From: a virus
IMG/VR virus record: IMGVR_UViG_3300021368_001710
Coordinates: 1-23,018 of that record
DNA length: 23,018 nucleotides
Strand: one strand, 5' to 3'
The number at the start of each line of letters is the position of its first letter. Within the stretch, counting starts at the first letter, position 1. The translations under genes and the position numbers were made by a program. The notes under the pieces are model-generated. The model worked only from the letters and a program-made list of their open reading frames with translations, was not told the origin of the DNA and did not search any database. Below, piece by piece: positions 1 to 7,225 of this stretch.

Positions 1-225
1 TGTGCGCGTCTGGCAGCACTTGAGAAAGAACTTCGTAGCCATATTGAAACGTCTGACCGGATGAATAAAAGTACTGACAAGCGAGGGTTAATCCTTGCGG
101 GTGCTGACCGTGTAATGCGTGAGATGACAAACATCTTTAAAGATGATCCACAGTTCTCAGAAGCAATCGATAACGCAATGAATGCTTGCTGGGCAAAGAT
201 TTATAGTGAGCTAAGTAATGGCTAG
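1..225 (+). CDS. C-terminal end of a small helical protein upstream of terL (5' truncated)
   Basis: Frame 1 is open from the first base to a TAG stop at 223-225, giving 74 residues with no start in the window. The sequence is charged and predicted mostly helical, with segments such as GADRVMREMTNIFKDDPQF and a C-terminal IYSELSNG. The last eight bases overlap the start of the next gene (ATG at 218), which suggests translational coupling. I do not recognise the family. Its position two genes before the terminase large subunit makes a terminase small subunit or another packaging protein possible, but that rests on position alone. Confidence 0.6.
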   Translation, partial: CARLAALEKELRSHIETSDRMNKSTDKRGLILAGADRVMREMTNIFKDDPQFSEAIDNAMNACWAKIYSELSNG

Positions 226-655
226 TGAGGGTCCAAAAAATTTAGCTTATATTCAAGACCTACTAGCAGAAGGAGTCGCATTACCTGCGTTAGTGAAGGC
301 AGATACTGAGACCTTACGTTTACAGGGAACACTCCAGAAATCGCTACCACCAATTGCTAATGTAGGTACTGACCCGCTAGTTGGGTATAGCACCAAAGCC
401 CAGGATGCGCTTCAATTAGCTATTGAAACTGGACTTGCGTACGGTGAGACAAAGGCTAATTTAGATAAACAAAAAGCCATCTCGAAGATGGAAGAAAGGG
501 CACAGGAACAATATTTTAGGGATAGAAATCGCTCATTTGAAAAACGACTCGGTGCATTAAGTCGAAACAATAAATTAGGACAGAACTACTTCACCAAAAG
601 GTTTGCTGGTGAAATGTTGGGAATGGGACGTGATTTATATAAGGTATTACGGTAG
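218..655 (+). CDS. hypothetical protein in the packaging region
   Basis: Codes for 145 residues. The ATG at 218 overlaps the upstream stop, and the gene ends 23 bases before terL. The N-terminal half is mixed (LAYIQDLLAEGVALPALVKAD). The middle, about residues 65-115, is strongly charged and helical with coiled-coil character (ETKANLDKQKAISKMEERAQEQYFRD is split here only by description). The C-terminus is basic and aromatic and ends in LYKVLR. There is no Shine-Dalgarno sequence, so coupling to the upstream gene is likely. No family was recognised. A small terminase subunit or packaging accessory would fit the position, but no motif supports it. Confidence 0.6.
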   Translation: MASEGPKNLAYIQDLLAEGVALPALVKADTETLRLQGTLQKSLPPIANVGTDPLVGYSTKAQDALQLAIETGLAYGETKANLDKQKAISKMEERAQEQYFRDRNRSFEKRLGALSRNNKLGQNYFTKRFAGEMLGMGRDLYKVLR

Positions 656-658
656 ACT
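653..658 (+). promoter_or_regulatory. -10-like hexamer TAGACT before terL
   Basis: TAGACT begins in the upstream stop codon and ends 20 bases before the terL ATG. It belongs to the family of hexamers found 20-25 bases before many starts here. The start has no Shine-Dalgarno sequence. Identical hexamer and spacing occur before the portal gene. Confidence 0.45.
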
Positions 659-678
659 GAAAAGAAAGTAGTACCAAT

Positions 679-2217
679 ATGGCAATTGCGAATGCAGCAC
701 TAGCTTACCGTCGTAGTGCGCTAATGACGGCTAGCAGAGTAACAAACAAACCTCCGTCAGAGGAAGTGCTAGCAGCTCGTGACGACTTTCACGCCTTCTG
801 TAAGGCAATGGGTAAGGCACCTGCAAAACATATGCTGGAGTGGCACGTAGAGCTATGTACGGGAGTTGATAGCGAATGTCTACTAGGAATTGGCGGACAG
901 AATACAGCAATCTTGGCACCACGAGGATCTGCGAAAAGCACTGTCCTTGGTTTGTTTGCTGCTTGGATGATTGGGCGTCATGCAGCTGCGAAACAAATGC
1001 TGCGTATTCTGTATATCGCATATATGGTCGATATCAGTCGAGCCAAGTCAGCAACGATTAAAGGTATTCTTACAAGTCCAAAGTATCGGGAAATATTTCC
1101 GATGGTCCGATTATCAAAGATAAAACGGTCAGACGAATACTGGAGTATTGACTATGAGTTTGCGGGGATTGATACGGCGGGTGAAGAAGCATTCACTATT
1201 GCGTGTGGTGGTCTTAAGGGTGCCATCACATCTAAGCGATCACAGTTGGTTCTTATCGATGACCCTATTAAATCCGCTGCGTCAATCAACAATCCGGATA
1301 TTCGCCGTGAAATGGAGCAAACGTGGAGTAACGTTATTGCGCCCACTATGTTCCAAGGTGCACGCGCCATTTGCTTGGGCACCCGCTTTCACTTTGACGA
1401 CATCCACTCCACACTATTTGTACCAAAGAATAATTGGAAACAGATTGTTCAGAAAGCAGTCATAACTGATAAAGAAGGGAGGCAGCGTTCGTATTGGCCT
1501 GAGTTTTGGTCAATGAAATACTTGAACGAACGTAAGATGGAAGACCGAGTTGCCTTCGCTTATCAGTACCTCAATACAGCAGTTCAATCTAGTGACGTTG
1601 GTATATCACCTGACCTCATCGTAAGAGGTGAAGTACCTGAGGAATATGACTGTATAGGCGTAGGTATCGACTTAAGTGCTGGTCTGAACGAAAAAAATGA
1701 CTGGACTGTCTTCACACTTGCGGGCATCTTCAAAGATAAGGTCTACCTGATTGACCAACGCCGATGCCGCACAATGGGCAACATCGAAAAGATGGATACG
1801 TTATGCGAAATGCTTGCTGATTGGAACATTTTGCTAGAGAACGATGAAGGACAATACTTCCCTACTGGCTGCCCGTGTGTCGTATGGCCTGAAGCAGTTG
1901 CGTATCAAACGTCATTTGAAGGTGACTTCAAACGAATTATGTTTGAAGACCGAGCGTTGTATAACCTTCAGTGCTCCCCAGTAAAAGGATTTAGAGGTGA
2001 CAAGCTTGCTCGATTACGTGGAATTTTAGGTTTATATGAACACCGCAAGATTGTTTGGAACAAATGGCGTAAGTGGGATGTATTAGAAGAAGAACTATTA
2101 AACTTCGGGCACGCATCACACGATGACGCAGTCGATTCAATGGTGCTTACTATTGGAGGATTGTTACGTAGAGGTAGCCTACAAGTTGACTACAATAGTG
2201 ATAGCTTTGACTTATAA
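679..2217 (+). CDS. terL: terminase large subunit (packaging ATPase and nuclease)
   Basis: A protein of 512 residues, normal for TerL. It is the motor that pumps DNA through the portal into the prohead and cuts the concatemer. The N-terminal ATPase shows a Walker A motif, APRGSAKST, at 80-88. Walker B is LVLIDDP at 190-196; its two aspartates (194-195) do not fit the usual hydrophobic-DE pattern exactly. A likely coupling motif, LGTRFHFDD, is at 233-241. The C-terminal RNase H-like nuclease begins with the acidic motif GVGIDLSAG (Asp331) and ends with SHDDAVDSM (480-488), the usual last metal-binding motif. Glu405 is a candidate middle residue. The start has no Shine-Dalgarno sequence but has a -10-like hexamer 20 bases upstream. 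The portal follows one gene later, a standard packaging order. Confidence 0.95.
   Translation: MAIANAALAYRRSALMTASRVTNKPPSEEVLAARDDFHAFCKAMGKAPAKHMLEWHVELCTGVDSECLLGIGGQNTAILAPRGSAKSTVLGLFAAWMIGRHAAAKQMLRILYIAYMVDISRAKSATIKGILTSPKYREIFPMVRLSKIKRSDEYWSIDYEFAGIDTAGEEAFTIACGGLKGAITSKRSQLVLIDDPIKSAASINNPDIRREMEQTWSNVIAPTMFQGARAICLGTRFHFDDIHSTLFVPKNNWKQIVQKAVITDKEGRQRSYWPEFWSMKYLNERKMEDRVAFAYQYLNTAVQSSDVGISPDLIVRGEVPEEYDCIGVGIDLSAGLNEKNDWTVFTLAGIFKDKVYLIDQRRCRTMGNIEKMDTLCEMLADWNILLENDEGQYFPTGCPCVVWPEAVAYQTSFEGDFKRIMFEDRALYNLQCSPVKGFRGDKLARLRGILGLYEHRKIVWNKWRKWDVLEEELLNFGHASHDDAVDSMVLTIGGLLRRGSLQVDYNSDSFDL
2191..2196 (+). promoter_or_regulatory. possible -10 element TACAAT inside the end of terL
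   Basis: TACAAT followed by AG lies in the last codons of terL, 29 bases before the ATG at 2226. The spacing is a little longer than in other members. A second TATAAT at 2213-2218 is only 7 bases from the start and probably too close. Confidence 0.25.
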
Positions 2218-2225
2218 TTACCGAA

Positions 2226-3464
2226 ATGGCTCGTAAGAAGTGGAGTAAGCTTACTAAAGCAGAAAAGAAAGCATTTAAAGATGGAGACCGTAATATTGGT
2301 AAGGCGGAGTATAAAGCTCAGCGTCAAGCAAAGCGCCCAGTTACCTTAAAAAAAGGTGCTTCTCAAAGAGTTAAAAATACAGCGACTAAACTTACAGCCG
2401 CGCAAGCCGCAGGTAAGCAGAAGAAATCTGAGAGGTTGGCGGGCAAATTAAAAGAAGCACGCGGTAATCAAGTGCGTAAAAGTGATATCCGTCAAATGAT
2501 GAACGATAACGGCGGGAATATCCAAGCAGTCAGCAAACAATTAAATCAAAAGAATTTACGTTCTGGAGCACAGCAGTTCTTAGCAAACAAACTATCTGCT
2601 CGAACTAACAAATCAGCGACACAAGTAACAAAACCTGTTGAAGCGAAGAAGCCTCAAGCACCTGCAGTAGAAATTCGAGGTGGCGTTAACAATGTAGATA
2701 ATTCAAATAATATTTCTATTGGTACCGGAAACGGAACAGGGACTGTACCTAATCAGCCTCCAGCACGTCCTGACATCGCTCAACCTGGTTTGAGTAATGG
2801 CAATAAGATTACTAGCGAAAGTAATCAAAGAGTTAAGTACAGCGGTATCAATAAGATTGATAATTCGACAGTAATGGGTGGTGTGGGTAATGTTGACAAT
2901 AGCAACAACTCATCATTCTTCCAAGGATCGCAGGCATTCCAACCCTCAACACCATCTGTGCCTGAAGCTGAAAGTGGAGCAACAGCTACACCAATATCGA
3001 ACGTAATCGAAAGCGACAAAACACAAAAAGTAAATTATGGTGGTGAAAATACAATCAACAATTCTTTCATTGGTGGTGGTGTTGGTAATGTAAACAATGC
3101 TGATTATTCAGTAACCATTCAAGGTGGTGGCAGTGGAGAAGGCTTAAGCAACTTCGGTGCCGCTGCGGCAGCTAATGCCTTAAACGAGAATCAATACGAG
3201 CGTTCTCAGTCCAAGGTGACCGGTTCAAGTATTGCTAACAAATATATTGCGAATATGTTAGGTGCTTCAGGTATTACGAATACTATTAACAACGCTCAGA
3301 ACCGCTCAAATCAAGCCCAAGCATATTGGGGTGCTCGTGCCAATCAACAGCGCGATATGGTAATCGGAAACTATATCAAACCCGCTGTCTGGCAGCAACC
3401 AGAACCTCTCAAACCTGTGGAATCGAGGATTGAAGAACTCAGTGAGAAATACGATTTCTCATAA
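2226..3464 (+). CDS. basic repeat protein between terL and portal, function unknown
   Basis: A protein of 412 residues in three parts. Residues 1-150 are Lys/Arg/Gln-rich and look like a helical, nucleic-acid-binding or disordered region. Residues 151-300 carry three copies of a Gly/Asn motif (GGVNNVDNSNN, GGVGNVDNSNN, GGVGNVNNADY) starting at residues 152, 218 and 284, exactly 66 residues apart. A shorter related motif (SGINKIDNS at 206, GGENTINNS at 272) has the same period. Residues 300-412 are Ala/Asn/Gln-rich and end with a charged helix. The repeats suggest short beta strands stacked with a regular step. No signal peptide is present. Position suggests a head or packaging protein; the basic N-terminus could contact DNA. 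The family was not recognised. Confidence 0.7.
   Translation: MARKKWSKLTKAEKKAFKDGDRNIGKAEYKAQRQAKRPVTLKKGASQRVKNTATKLTAAQAAGKQKKSERLAGKLKEARGNQVRKSDIRQMMNDNGGNIQAVSKQLNQKNLRSGAQQFLANKLSARTNKSATQVTKPVEAKKPQAPAVEIRGGVNNVDNSNNISIGTGNGTGTVPNQPPARPDIAQPGLSNGNKITSESNQRVKYSGINKIDNSTVMGGVGNVDNSNNSSFFQGSQAFQPSTPSVPEAESGATATPISNVIESDKTQKVNYGGENTINNSFIGGGVGNVNNADYSVTIQGGGSGEGLSNFGAAAAANALNENQYERSQSKVTGSSIANKYIANMLGASGITNTINNAQNRSNQAQAYWGARANQQRDMVIGNYIKPAVWQQPEPLKPVESRIEELSEKYDFS
2679..3125 (+). repeat. three-copy protein repeat, 66-residue (198-base) period
   Basis: Copies of GGV(N/G)NV(D/N)N begin at residues 152, 218 and 284 of the 2226-3464 protein. The second and third copies are each preceded, at about 12 residues, by a (S/G)G-x-N-x-I-(D/N)NS motif. 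The linkers between copies are not conserved, so this is a spaced structural repeat rather than a recent tandem duplication. Confidence 0.65.
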
Positions 3465-3472
3465 AGAATAGT

Positions 3473-3478
3473 TAGACT
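3473..3478 (+). promoter_or_regulatory. -10-like hexamer TAGACT before the portal gene
   Basis: TAGACT ends 20 bases before the portal ATG, the same hexamer and spacing as before terL. A nearby AGAATAG (3465-3471) is an alternative. No Shine-Dalgarno sequence precedes the start. Confidence 0.45.
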
Positions 3479-3498
3479 AAATTCAAATGGTATTGTAA

Positions 3499-5760
3499 AT
3501 GGCTAATCCGACTGGTAATAATCAATTCAACGAAATCCTTAGTGCCGCCAAAGAGCGACGTGGTGACTTACCAGTTGACACTATGATTGTTGCGTCGCAT
3601 CTAGCACAGATGCGAACGTTCATTCTTCGTCGTGGTATTGAGTTTTATACAGAGCAGGATTCATATGGTAAGCGTAAGGAGTTGTTAGCCAAACTCTATG
3701 AAGACAATATGCTGGAGATGAAGCTCGACAGCATTGTTGATTATTTTCTGTGCGACGGTCAGGGATTGTTTTACTTCCGTCCTGCTGGTGATGGATATCA
3801 AATCTTGTACTTCCCGAAAGACAGCTATCGCTGCTATCGGGACCAAACAGGTGAAATCGAAAGCGTTGTACTAATTTATTCGTTCAACGTACGTCAGCCT
3901 TCACTTGTTGATGCGTTCTCTAATCCCGGTGCCCGTGGTGGTAGGAAAAAATATATTAGGCTAAAAGTCTATAAAGACCGTATTGAGCAACTCATTTCAA
4001 ACGAAAAGATTGAGTTCGATGATGAGAACAGCGGTATGCCTAATATGGTACAACCGGGTAATACAGAAACACTTACAAACAGCTTAGGGTTCATTCCTGC
4101 TGTTGAAGTATTCAACCATCTTGACTGTACGGGTCAAGGGCACGGTCGTGGTGAGTTTGATTGGATTAGCAATCAGATTATGTACCACGATGACCTGGTG
4201 CGTAATATCCGCAAGAACATGAAGTTCTTCGGTAATCCTACACTTGTATCTAGCCGACCAAAGCACGACATTATTGAAAGCGGTGAAGACAAACCTTTCC
4301 GTCCCACCATAAGCTCGCAAGCGGGCTTTATGGCGATGGAGAGACCCAGTACAAGGGCTAACCAACCATTCGGCGGAGCGTCTGCATTAGACGGGCAAAT
4401 CAAGGTGCCTAGGGTCATCGCCAACCTTGAGCCTACAGACCGTGTCAGTTATATGACACCTGATAGTGTTTCAGGCGACCAGAATATGTACGTCAAACAG
4501 TACAGGTCTGAAATACGATTGGCACTTGGTGGGGTAGATGATATTGACTTTAACCTTGCTTCGACTGCTTATGAGATTAAAACTCTCTACGGTCGTGTAG
4601 CAGCAACTGCTGAGAAAAAGGCGCGAGCACTATTTCAGTTCGGTTTATGCCGCCTGATGTCAATGATTATCGTACACGAAGAATTCCTGTTCGAAGAATC
4701 GTTTGCTCAAGCCATTGGATTGGAAAAACCAACGATACCTCTGCAGGAGCAGTTTGAAGGTCAGCCAGAAGAGTTTGAAAAAGCTATGGCTGAATATCAA
4801 AAGGCTCAAATCGATTACCTCAACAAGAGAGAAGAAGCCTTCCGTGCTACACTTGAGGCAGGAAATATTCCACCCGGAGTAGTTGGTCTCATCCCTGACG
4901 GAAGCACAAAAGTTTCTTGGCGTTGGATGGGAGAAGTTTTTGAAGATGATTCACAAGACATTCTTAATAACAGTATTGTCGTTAGAAACCTTCAAGAACT
5001 CGGTGTTGATTCTATTGAAGCACTGAAGTATCTATTCCCACAAAAGACGGATGAAGAACGTGCAGCAATGCTGAGCGGCTTCCCCTTCCGGATGGTCCAA
5101 CAATCCCAACAAAGCATTAATCAATTTATCGGTCTGCTCGGTTCTCTATACCAGCTGCCGCATCCACAGACGCCAAACCTTCCGTTGGCATCTGACCCGA
5201 ACCTTGACATTACAGGGTTCTTATATCGTTCATTAGATTTTCTACGAAAGGAGTTAAGTTACAGTGGAACATACAAGCCAAGCAGTAGCGACACCCGCCC
5301 AGACAAGCTCTCCGATGCCGACAAGCGTCGCTCCGAGCTCGGCCTCCCAACCCGCGATGAGCGCCCCGTCCGGTTACCAGGTGTCACCTTCCCAGGCGGT
5401 GCCAGCGGTACAGGCACAAGCGCCGCAGCCCCAGGCTTACCAACAGCAGGCGGCCCCGCAGGCTTCGGTGGGGACACCAGCGCAACAGGCCAATCCGTGG
5501 CAGCAGGCATTCCAGGCGCTCAGCGCAAGTCTGAATTCGCCCAGCCAATCCCAGGCCCAGGTACCACCCTCGGCTTATCAGACGCCGACACCTCAGGTCA
5601 GTACCCAGGCGCAATGGGCTTCACAGGTCCAGGCACCCCAGGTGCAGCCGACCTACTCTCAGCAAGCTTCAACCCAGGCTTATTCGGACCAGGCAGTGCA
5701 GCAGATGCTGGCGCAACAAAGTCAGCAGCAAAGCCAAAGCGCAGCCGTAAGCGCTCCTGA
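3499..5760 (+). CDS. portal protein with a long out-of-frame-overlapped C-terminal tail
   Basis: A protein of 753 residues placed as expected after terL. The portal is the dodecameric ring at one capsid vertex through which TerL packages DNA. The N-terminal 180 residues are mixed alpha/beta. A portal-like core follows around residues 215-247, containing GRGEFDWISNQIMYHDDLVR, then RKNMKFFGNP. A helical region follows to about residue 520. Residues 589-753 are a Gly/Pro/Ala/Ser-rich tail full of PG and AG dipeptides, ending in the basic stretch KPKRSRKRS. All of this tail overlaps the next gene, read one base out of register. Codons in the tail are strongly C- and A-ending, unlike the rest of the gene. 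In known portals the C-terminus faces the capsid interior, so a basic end could touch packaged DNA (inference). The portal call rests on position, size and pattern memory. Confidence 0.8.
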   Translation: MANPTGNNQFNEILSAAKERRGDLPVDTMIVASHLAQMRTFILRRGIEFYTEQDSYGKRKELLAKLYEDNMLEMKLDSIVDYFLCDGQGLFYFRPAGDGYQILYFPKDSYRCYRDQTGEIESVVLIYSFNVRQPSLVDAFSNPGARGGRKKYIRLKVYKDRIEQLISNEKIEFDDENSGMPNMVQPGNTETLTNSLGFIPAVEVFNHLDCTGQGHGRGEFDWISNQIMYHDDLVRNIRKNMKFFGNPTLVSSRPKHDIIESGEDKPFRPTISSQAGFMAMERPSTRANQPFGGASALDGQIKVPRVIANLEPTDRVSYMTPDSVSGDQNMYVKQYRSEIRLALGGVDDIDFNLASTAYEIKTLYGRVAATAEKKARALFQFGLCRLMSMIIVHEEFLFEESFAQAIGLEKPTIPLQEQFEGQPEEFEKAMAEYQKAQIDYLNKREEAFRATLEAGNIPPGVVGLIPDGSTKVSWRWMGEVFEDDSQDILNNSIVVRNLQELGVDSIEALKYLFPQKTDEERAAMLSGFPFRMVQQSQQSINQFIGLLGSLYQLPHPQTPNLPLASDPNLDITGFLYRSLDFLRKELSYSGTYKPSSSDTRPDKLSDADKRRSELGLPTRDERPVRLPGVTFPGGASGTGTSAAAPGLPTAGGPAGFGGDTSATGQSVAAGIPGAQRKSEFAQPIPGPGTTLGLSDADTSGQYPGAMGFTGPGTPGAADLLSASFNPGLFGPGSAADAGATKSAAKPKRSRKRS
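5247..5253 (+). promoter_or_regulatory. ribosome-binding site AAAGGAG for the internal GTG start at 5264
   Basis: AAAGGAG lies inside the portal coding sequence, 10 bases before the GTG at 5264. A TAA at 5255-5257 closes that frame just upstream, so no longer N-terminus is possible. This site decides the start and supports real initiation within the portal gene. Confidence 0.7.
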
Positions 5761-6295
5761 TTCCTACCTGAGCCAAATCTCTGATACTTCTCTGGAAGTT
5801 TTGGAGCACTTTGGTGCTGAAGCTCCGGCTCTTCTCAACCAGTACGCCTGTGCTGTTGAAGATGCCCTGATTGAGCAGGTCCAGCGTGGTCAAGATATGC
5901 ATCTGATGTTGAACGCTGCTGGTGAAGAGCGTGCAGCAATGAACATCATGCTGACCGACCCCGACGTCCTTGCTGATTACGTCAACGAATTCTTCGGTCC
6001 CGAAGGTCCGTATCCGACTGAAACTGCTGAAGAAACCGCTGCTCGTGAACAGTACGAAGCAATGGCTCAGTTCGAATCTGAGATTGAACAGCAGGAACAG
6101 CGTCAAGTTCCTACAAACTTCCAGCGTCCTCAAATGGAAATGCCGACACCTGGTCAACAGGCTCAGTCGCAAGCTGGTGAGTTCTGGGGTAACTTCTCCG
6201 AAATGATGGATACCAACCCTGAGAATGCTTGGCAGTATCTCGCCCAAGCTCCTACTGGCTCCTTCCAAGCCAAGGCTCTCATTCAGGATATGTGA
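5264..6295 (+). CDS. probable scaffold or internal head protein, starting inside the portal gene
   Basis: A protein of 343 residues with a GTG start, an AAAGGAG ribosome-binding site and a stop in its own frame just upstream. Residues 1-165 are low-complexity Gln/Ala/Pro/Ser (many QA dipeptides) and lie entirely within the last 497 bases of the portal gene, one base out of phase. Residues 166-343 do not overlap and look folded: an acidic helical domain with MLTDPDVLADYVNEFFGPEG around 229-248 and an acidic/Gln helix near 255-282. Codons in the unique half are GC-richer than neighbours and resemble the capsid genes, implying high expression. Position between portal and major capsid, helical content and acidity fit a scaffolding or internal core protein. 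This is inference. A shorter form from the ATG at 5705 is possible but has no ribosome-binding site. Confidence 0.75.
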   Translation: MEHTSQAVATPAQTSSPMPTSVAPSSASQPAMSAPSGYQVSPSQAVPAVQAQAPQPQAYQQQAAPQASVGTPAQQANPWQQAFQALSASLNSPSQSQAQVPPSAYQTPTPQVSTQAQWASQVQAPQVQPTYSQQASTQAYSDQAVQQMLAQQSQQQSQSAAVSAPDSYLSQISDTSLEVLEHFGAEAPALLNQYACAVEDALIEQVQRGQDMHLMLNAAGEERAAMNIMLTDPDVLADYVNEFFGPEGPYPTETAEETAAREQYEAMAQFESEIEQQEQRQVPTNFQRPQMEMPTPGQQAQSQAGEFWGNFSEMMDTNPENAWQYLAQAPTGSFQAKALIQDM

Positions 6296-6301
6296 TAAGT
6301 A

Positions 6302-6329
6302 GTAGGGGGTTCTTGATTGAATCCCCTAC
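6302..6329 (+). other. inverted repeat GTAGGGG...CCCCTAC before the 6357 gene
   Basis: A perfect 7-base stem (6302-6308 with 6323-6329) encloses a 14-base loop just after the scaffold-like gene. No T-run follows, so it is not a standard terminator. Its right arm runs into the TACAAT hexamer at 6327, so it may be an operator or a processing/attenuation hairpin. Confidence 0.4.
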
Positions 6330-6332
6330 AAT
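6327..6332 (+). promoter_or_regulatory. -10-like hexamer TACAAT before the 6357 gene
   Basis: TACAAT ends 24 bases before the ATG at 6357, which has no Shine-Dalgarno sequence. It belongs to the window's spaced hexamer family and overlaps the right arm of an inverted repeat. Confidence 0.5.
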
Positions 6333-6356
6333 GTAAATATTGAACGTAAGTGAAAA

Positions 6357-6863
6357 ATGCCGCAACGTATTACTGAAATGGTAGGCGCTCAGTTTGCTCC
6401 TCACGCAACACAAGCGTTAGGTCTTGCTTCTGAGCAGCGTGGTCTGGGTGGAATGGTTCCGCCTAACCAGGGATTAACCAACCAAGATGATACAGGTGCT
6501 TATTCCAAGCCATTTGTCAACGCTCAAGGGCAGCGGCAGATGGAACTAGAGATGCAAAATGTGCGGCAAAATACAATGACTGCTGCCCCCCAGGCTGCTG
6601 CTAATGCAATGGGTCAAGTGCGTAAGCAAACAACTGAGATGGCGAGTGCCGCAAGCACTGAGCAGCAGTTTATGAATGCGTATATGTCTGATGTTTTAGA
6701 ACAACAAGGTGGTGGACAGCATCTGATGGCATTGAATGCACGGATGACTGGACCAGAGCAAGACCAGTTTGTCACTAATATTGCTACTTCTCGCAAACAG
6801 TTCGAAGGACAAGCACCTGAACTGGGTCAAATTCAAACAGAAGCAAATCGATATATGGCCTAA
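6357..6863 (+). CDS. hypothetical helical protein of the head region
   Basis: A protein of 168 residues rich in Gln, Ala and Met, without Cys. Residues 1-60 are loosely ordered (MVPPNQGLTNQDDTGAYSKP). Residues 60-168 are predicted helical, with amphipathic stretches and NAYMSDVLEQQGGGQHLMAL around 109-128. No membrane segment, signal peptide or catalytic motif was seen. It has its own -10-like hexamer 24 bases upstream and no Shine-Dalgarno sequence. Its position between the scaffold-like gene and the protease suggests an internal head or assembly protein, but I do not recognise it. Confidence 0.6.
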   Translation: MPQRITEMVGAQFAPHATQALGLASEQRGLGGMVPPNQGLTNQDDTGAYSKPFVNAQGQRQMELEMQNVRQNTMTAAPQAAANAMGQVRKQTTEMASAASTEQQFMNAYMSDVLEQQGGGQHLMALNARMTGPEQDQFVTNIATSRKQFEGQAPELGQIQTEANRYMA

Positions 6864-6868
6864 TTTAC

Positions 6869-6874
6869 TACAAT
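6869..6874 (+). promoter_or_regulatory. -10-like hexamer TACAAT before the 6899 gene
   Basis: TACAAT ends 24 bases before the GTG at 6899 and is followed by a GTAGTAG stretch that recurs after other members. The spacing supports GTG as the start, since the ATG at 6894 opens only a four-codon frame. Confidence 0.5.
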
Positions 6875-6898
6875 AAGTAGTAGTAAATATGTAATGCC

Positions 6899-7186
6899 GT
6901 GCGGTTAGCGGGTCAAAATACAAAGCAAGATCCAGAGGTATTTCAAACTATTTGGAAGCACCTTAAGTCCGATGGAATGGAGGATCAGGCTGCCAATCAT
7001 ATGACAGCAGAAATGCTGCATCACGGCGAAGATTTTGAAAGTTCAATTGAACAGTATGAGCGTAATCTGAGTAATTTCAAAGAGAAAGGATTTAATAAGC
7101 ACGCAGCTCAAGCGATGGCAGTTGAATCATTAGAGACTGGAGATAATCCCGAAGAGAGCCTACGATTTGCCCGAATTTACGGTTAA
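6899..7186 (+). CDS. small hypothetical helical protein
   Basis: A protein of 95 residues starting at GTG. It is acidic and entirely helical in appearance, with three likely helices around 12-42, 46-65 and 68-92 and several His residues (HMTAEMLHHGED). It has no Cys, no membrane segment and no recognised motif. The ATG five bases upstream is in another frame and stops after four codons, so GTG is the only sensible start. A -10-like hexamer lies 24 bases before it. It may be a small structural or regulatory protein. The function is unknown. Confidence 0.55.
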   Translation: MRLAGQNTKQDPEVFQTIWKHLKSDGMEDQAANHMTAEMLHHGEDFESSIEQYERNLSNFKEKGFNKHAAQAMAVESLETGDNPEESLRFARIYG

Positions 7187-7192
7187 TTAGAT

Positions 7193-7207
7193 GCCCTAGA
7201 ATAGGGC
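7193..7207 (+). promoter_or_regulatory. palindrome GCCCTA-GAA-TAGGGC containing TAGAAT before the protease gene
   Basis: A perfect 6-base inverted repeat with a 3-base centre holds the -10-like hexamer TAGAAT (7197-7202), which ends 23 bases before the ATG at 7226. A dyad centred on a -10 would suit a repressor operator. It could also fold as a small hairpin. Confidence 0.45.
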
Positions 7208-7225
7208 GTAGTTAATCATATAGTG

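Noticed and set aside
5241-5270. Programmed frameshift joining the portal to the next gene
   Set aside because: A TAA closes the second frame at 5255-5257, no slippery heptamer was seen, and an ordinary ribosome-binding site with GTG explains the second gene.
5669-6268. 199-residue minus-strand open frame opposite the scaffold-like gene
   Set aside because: Same codon-bias effect. Its sequence is Phe/Leu/Arg-rich and shows no sensible fold or start signal.
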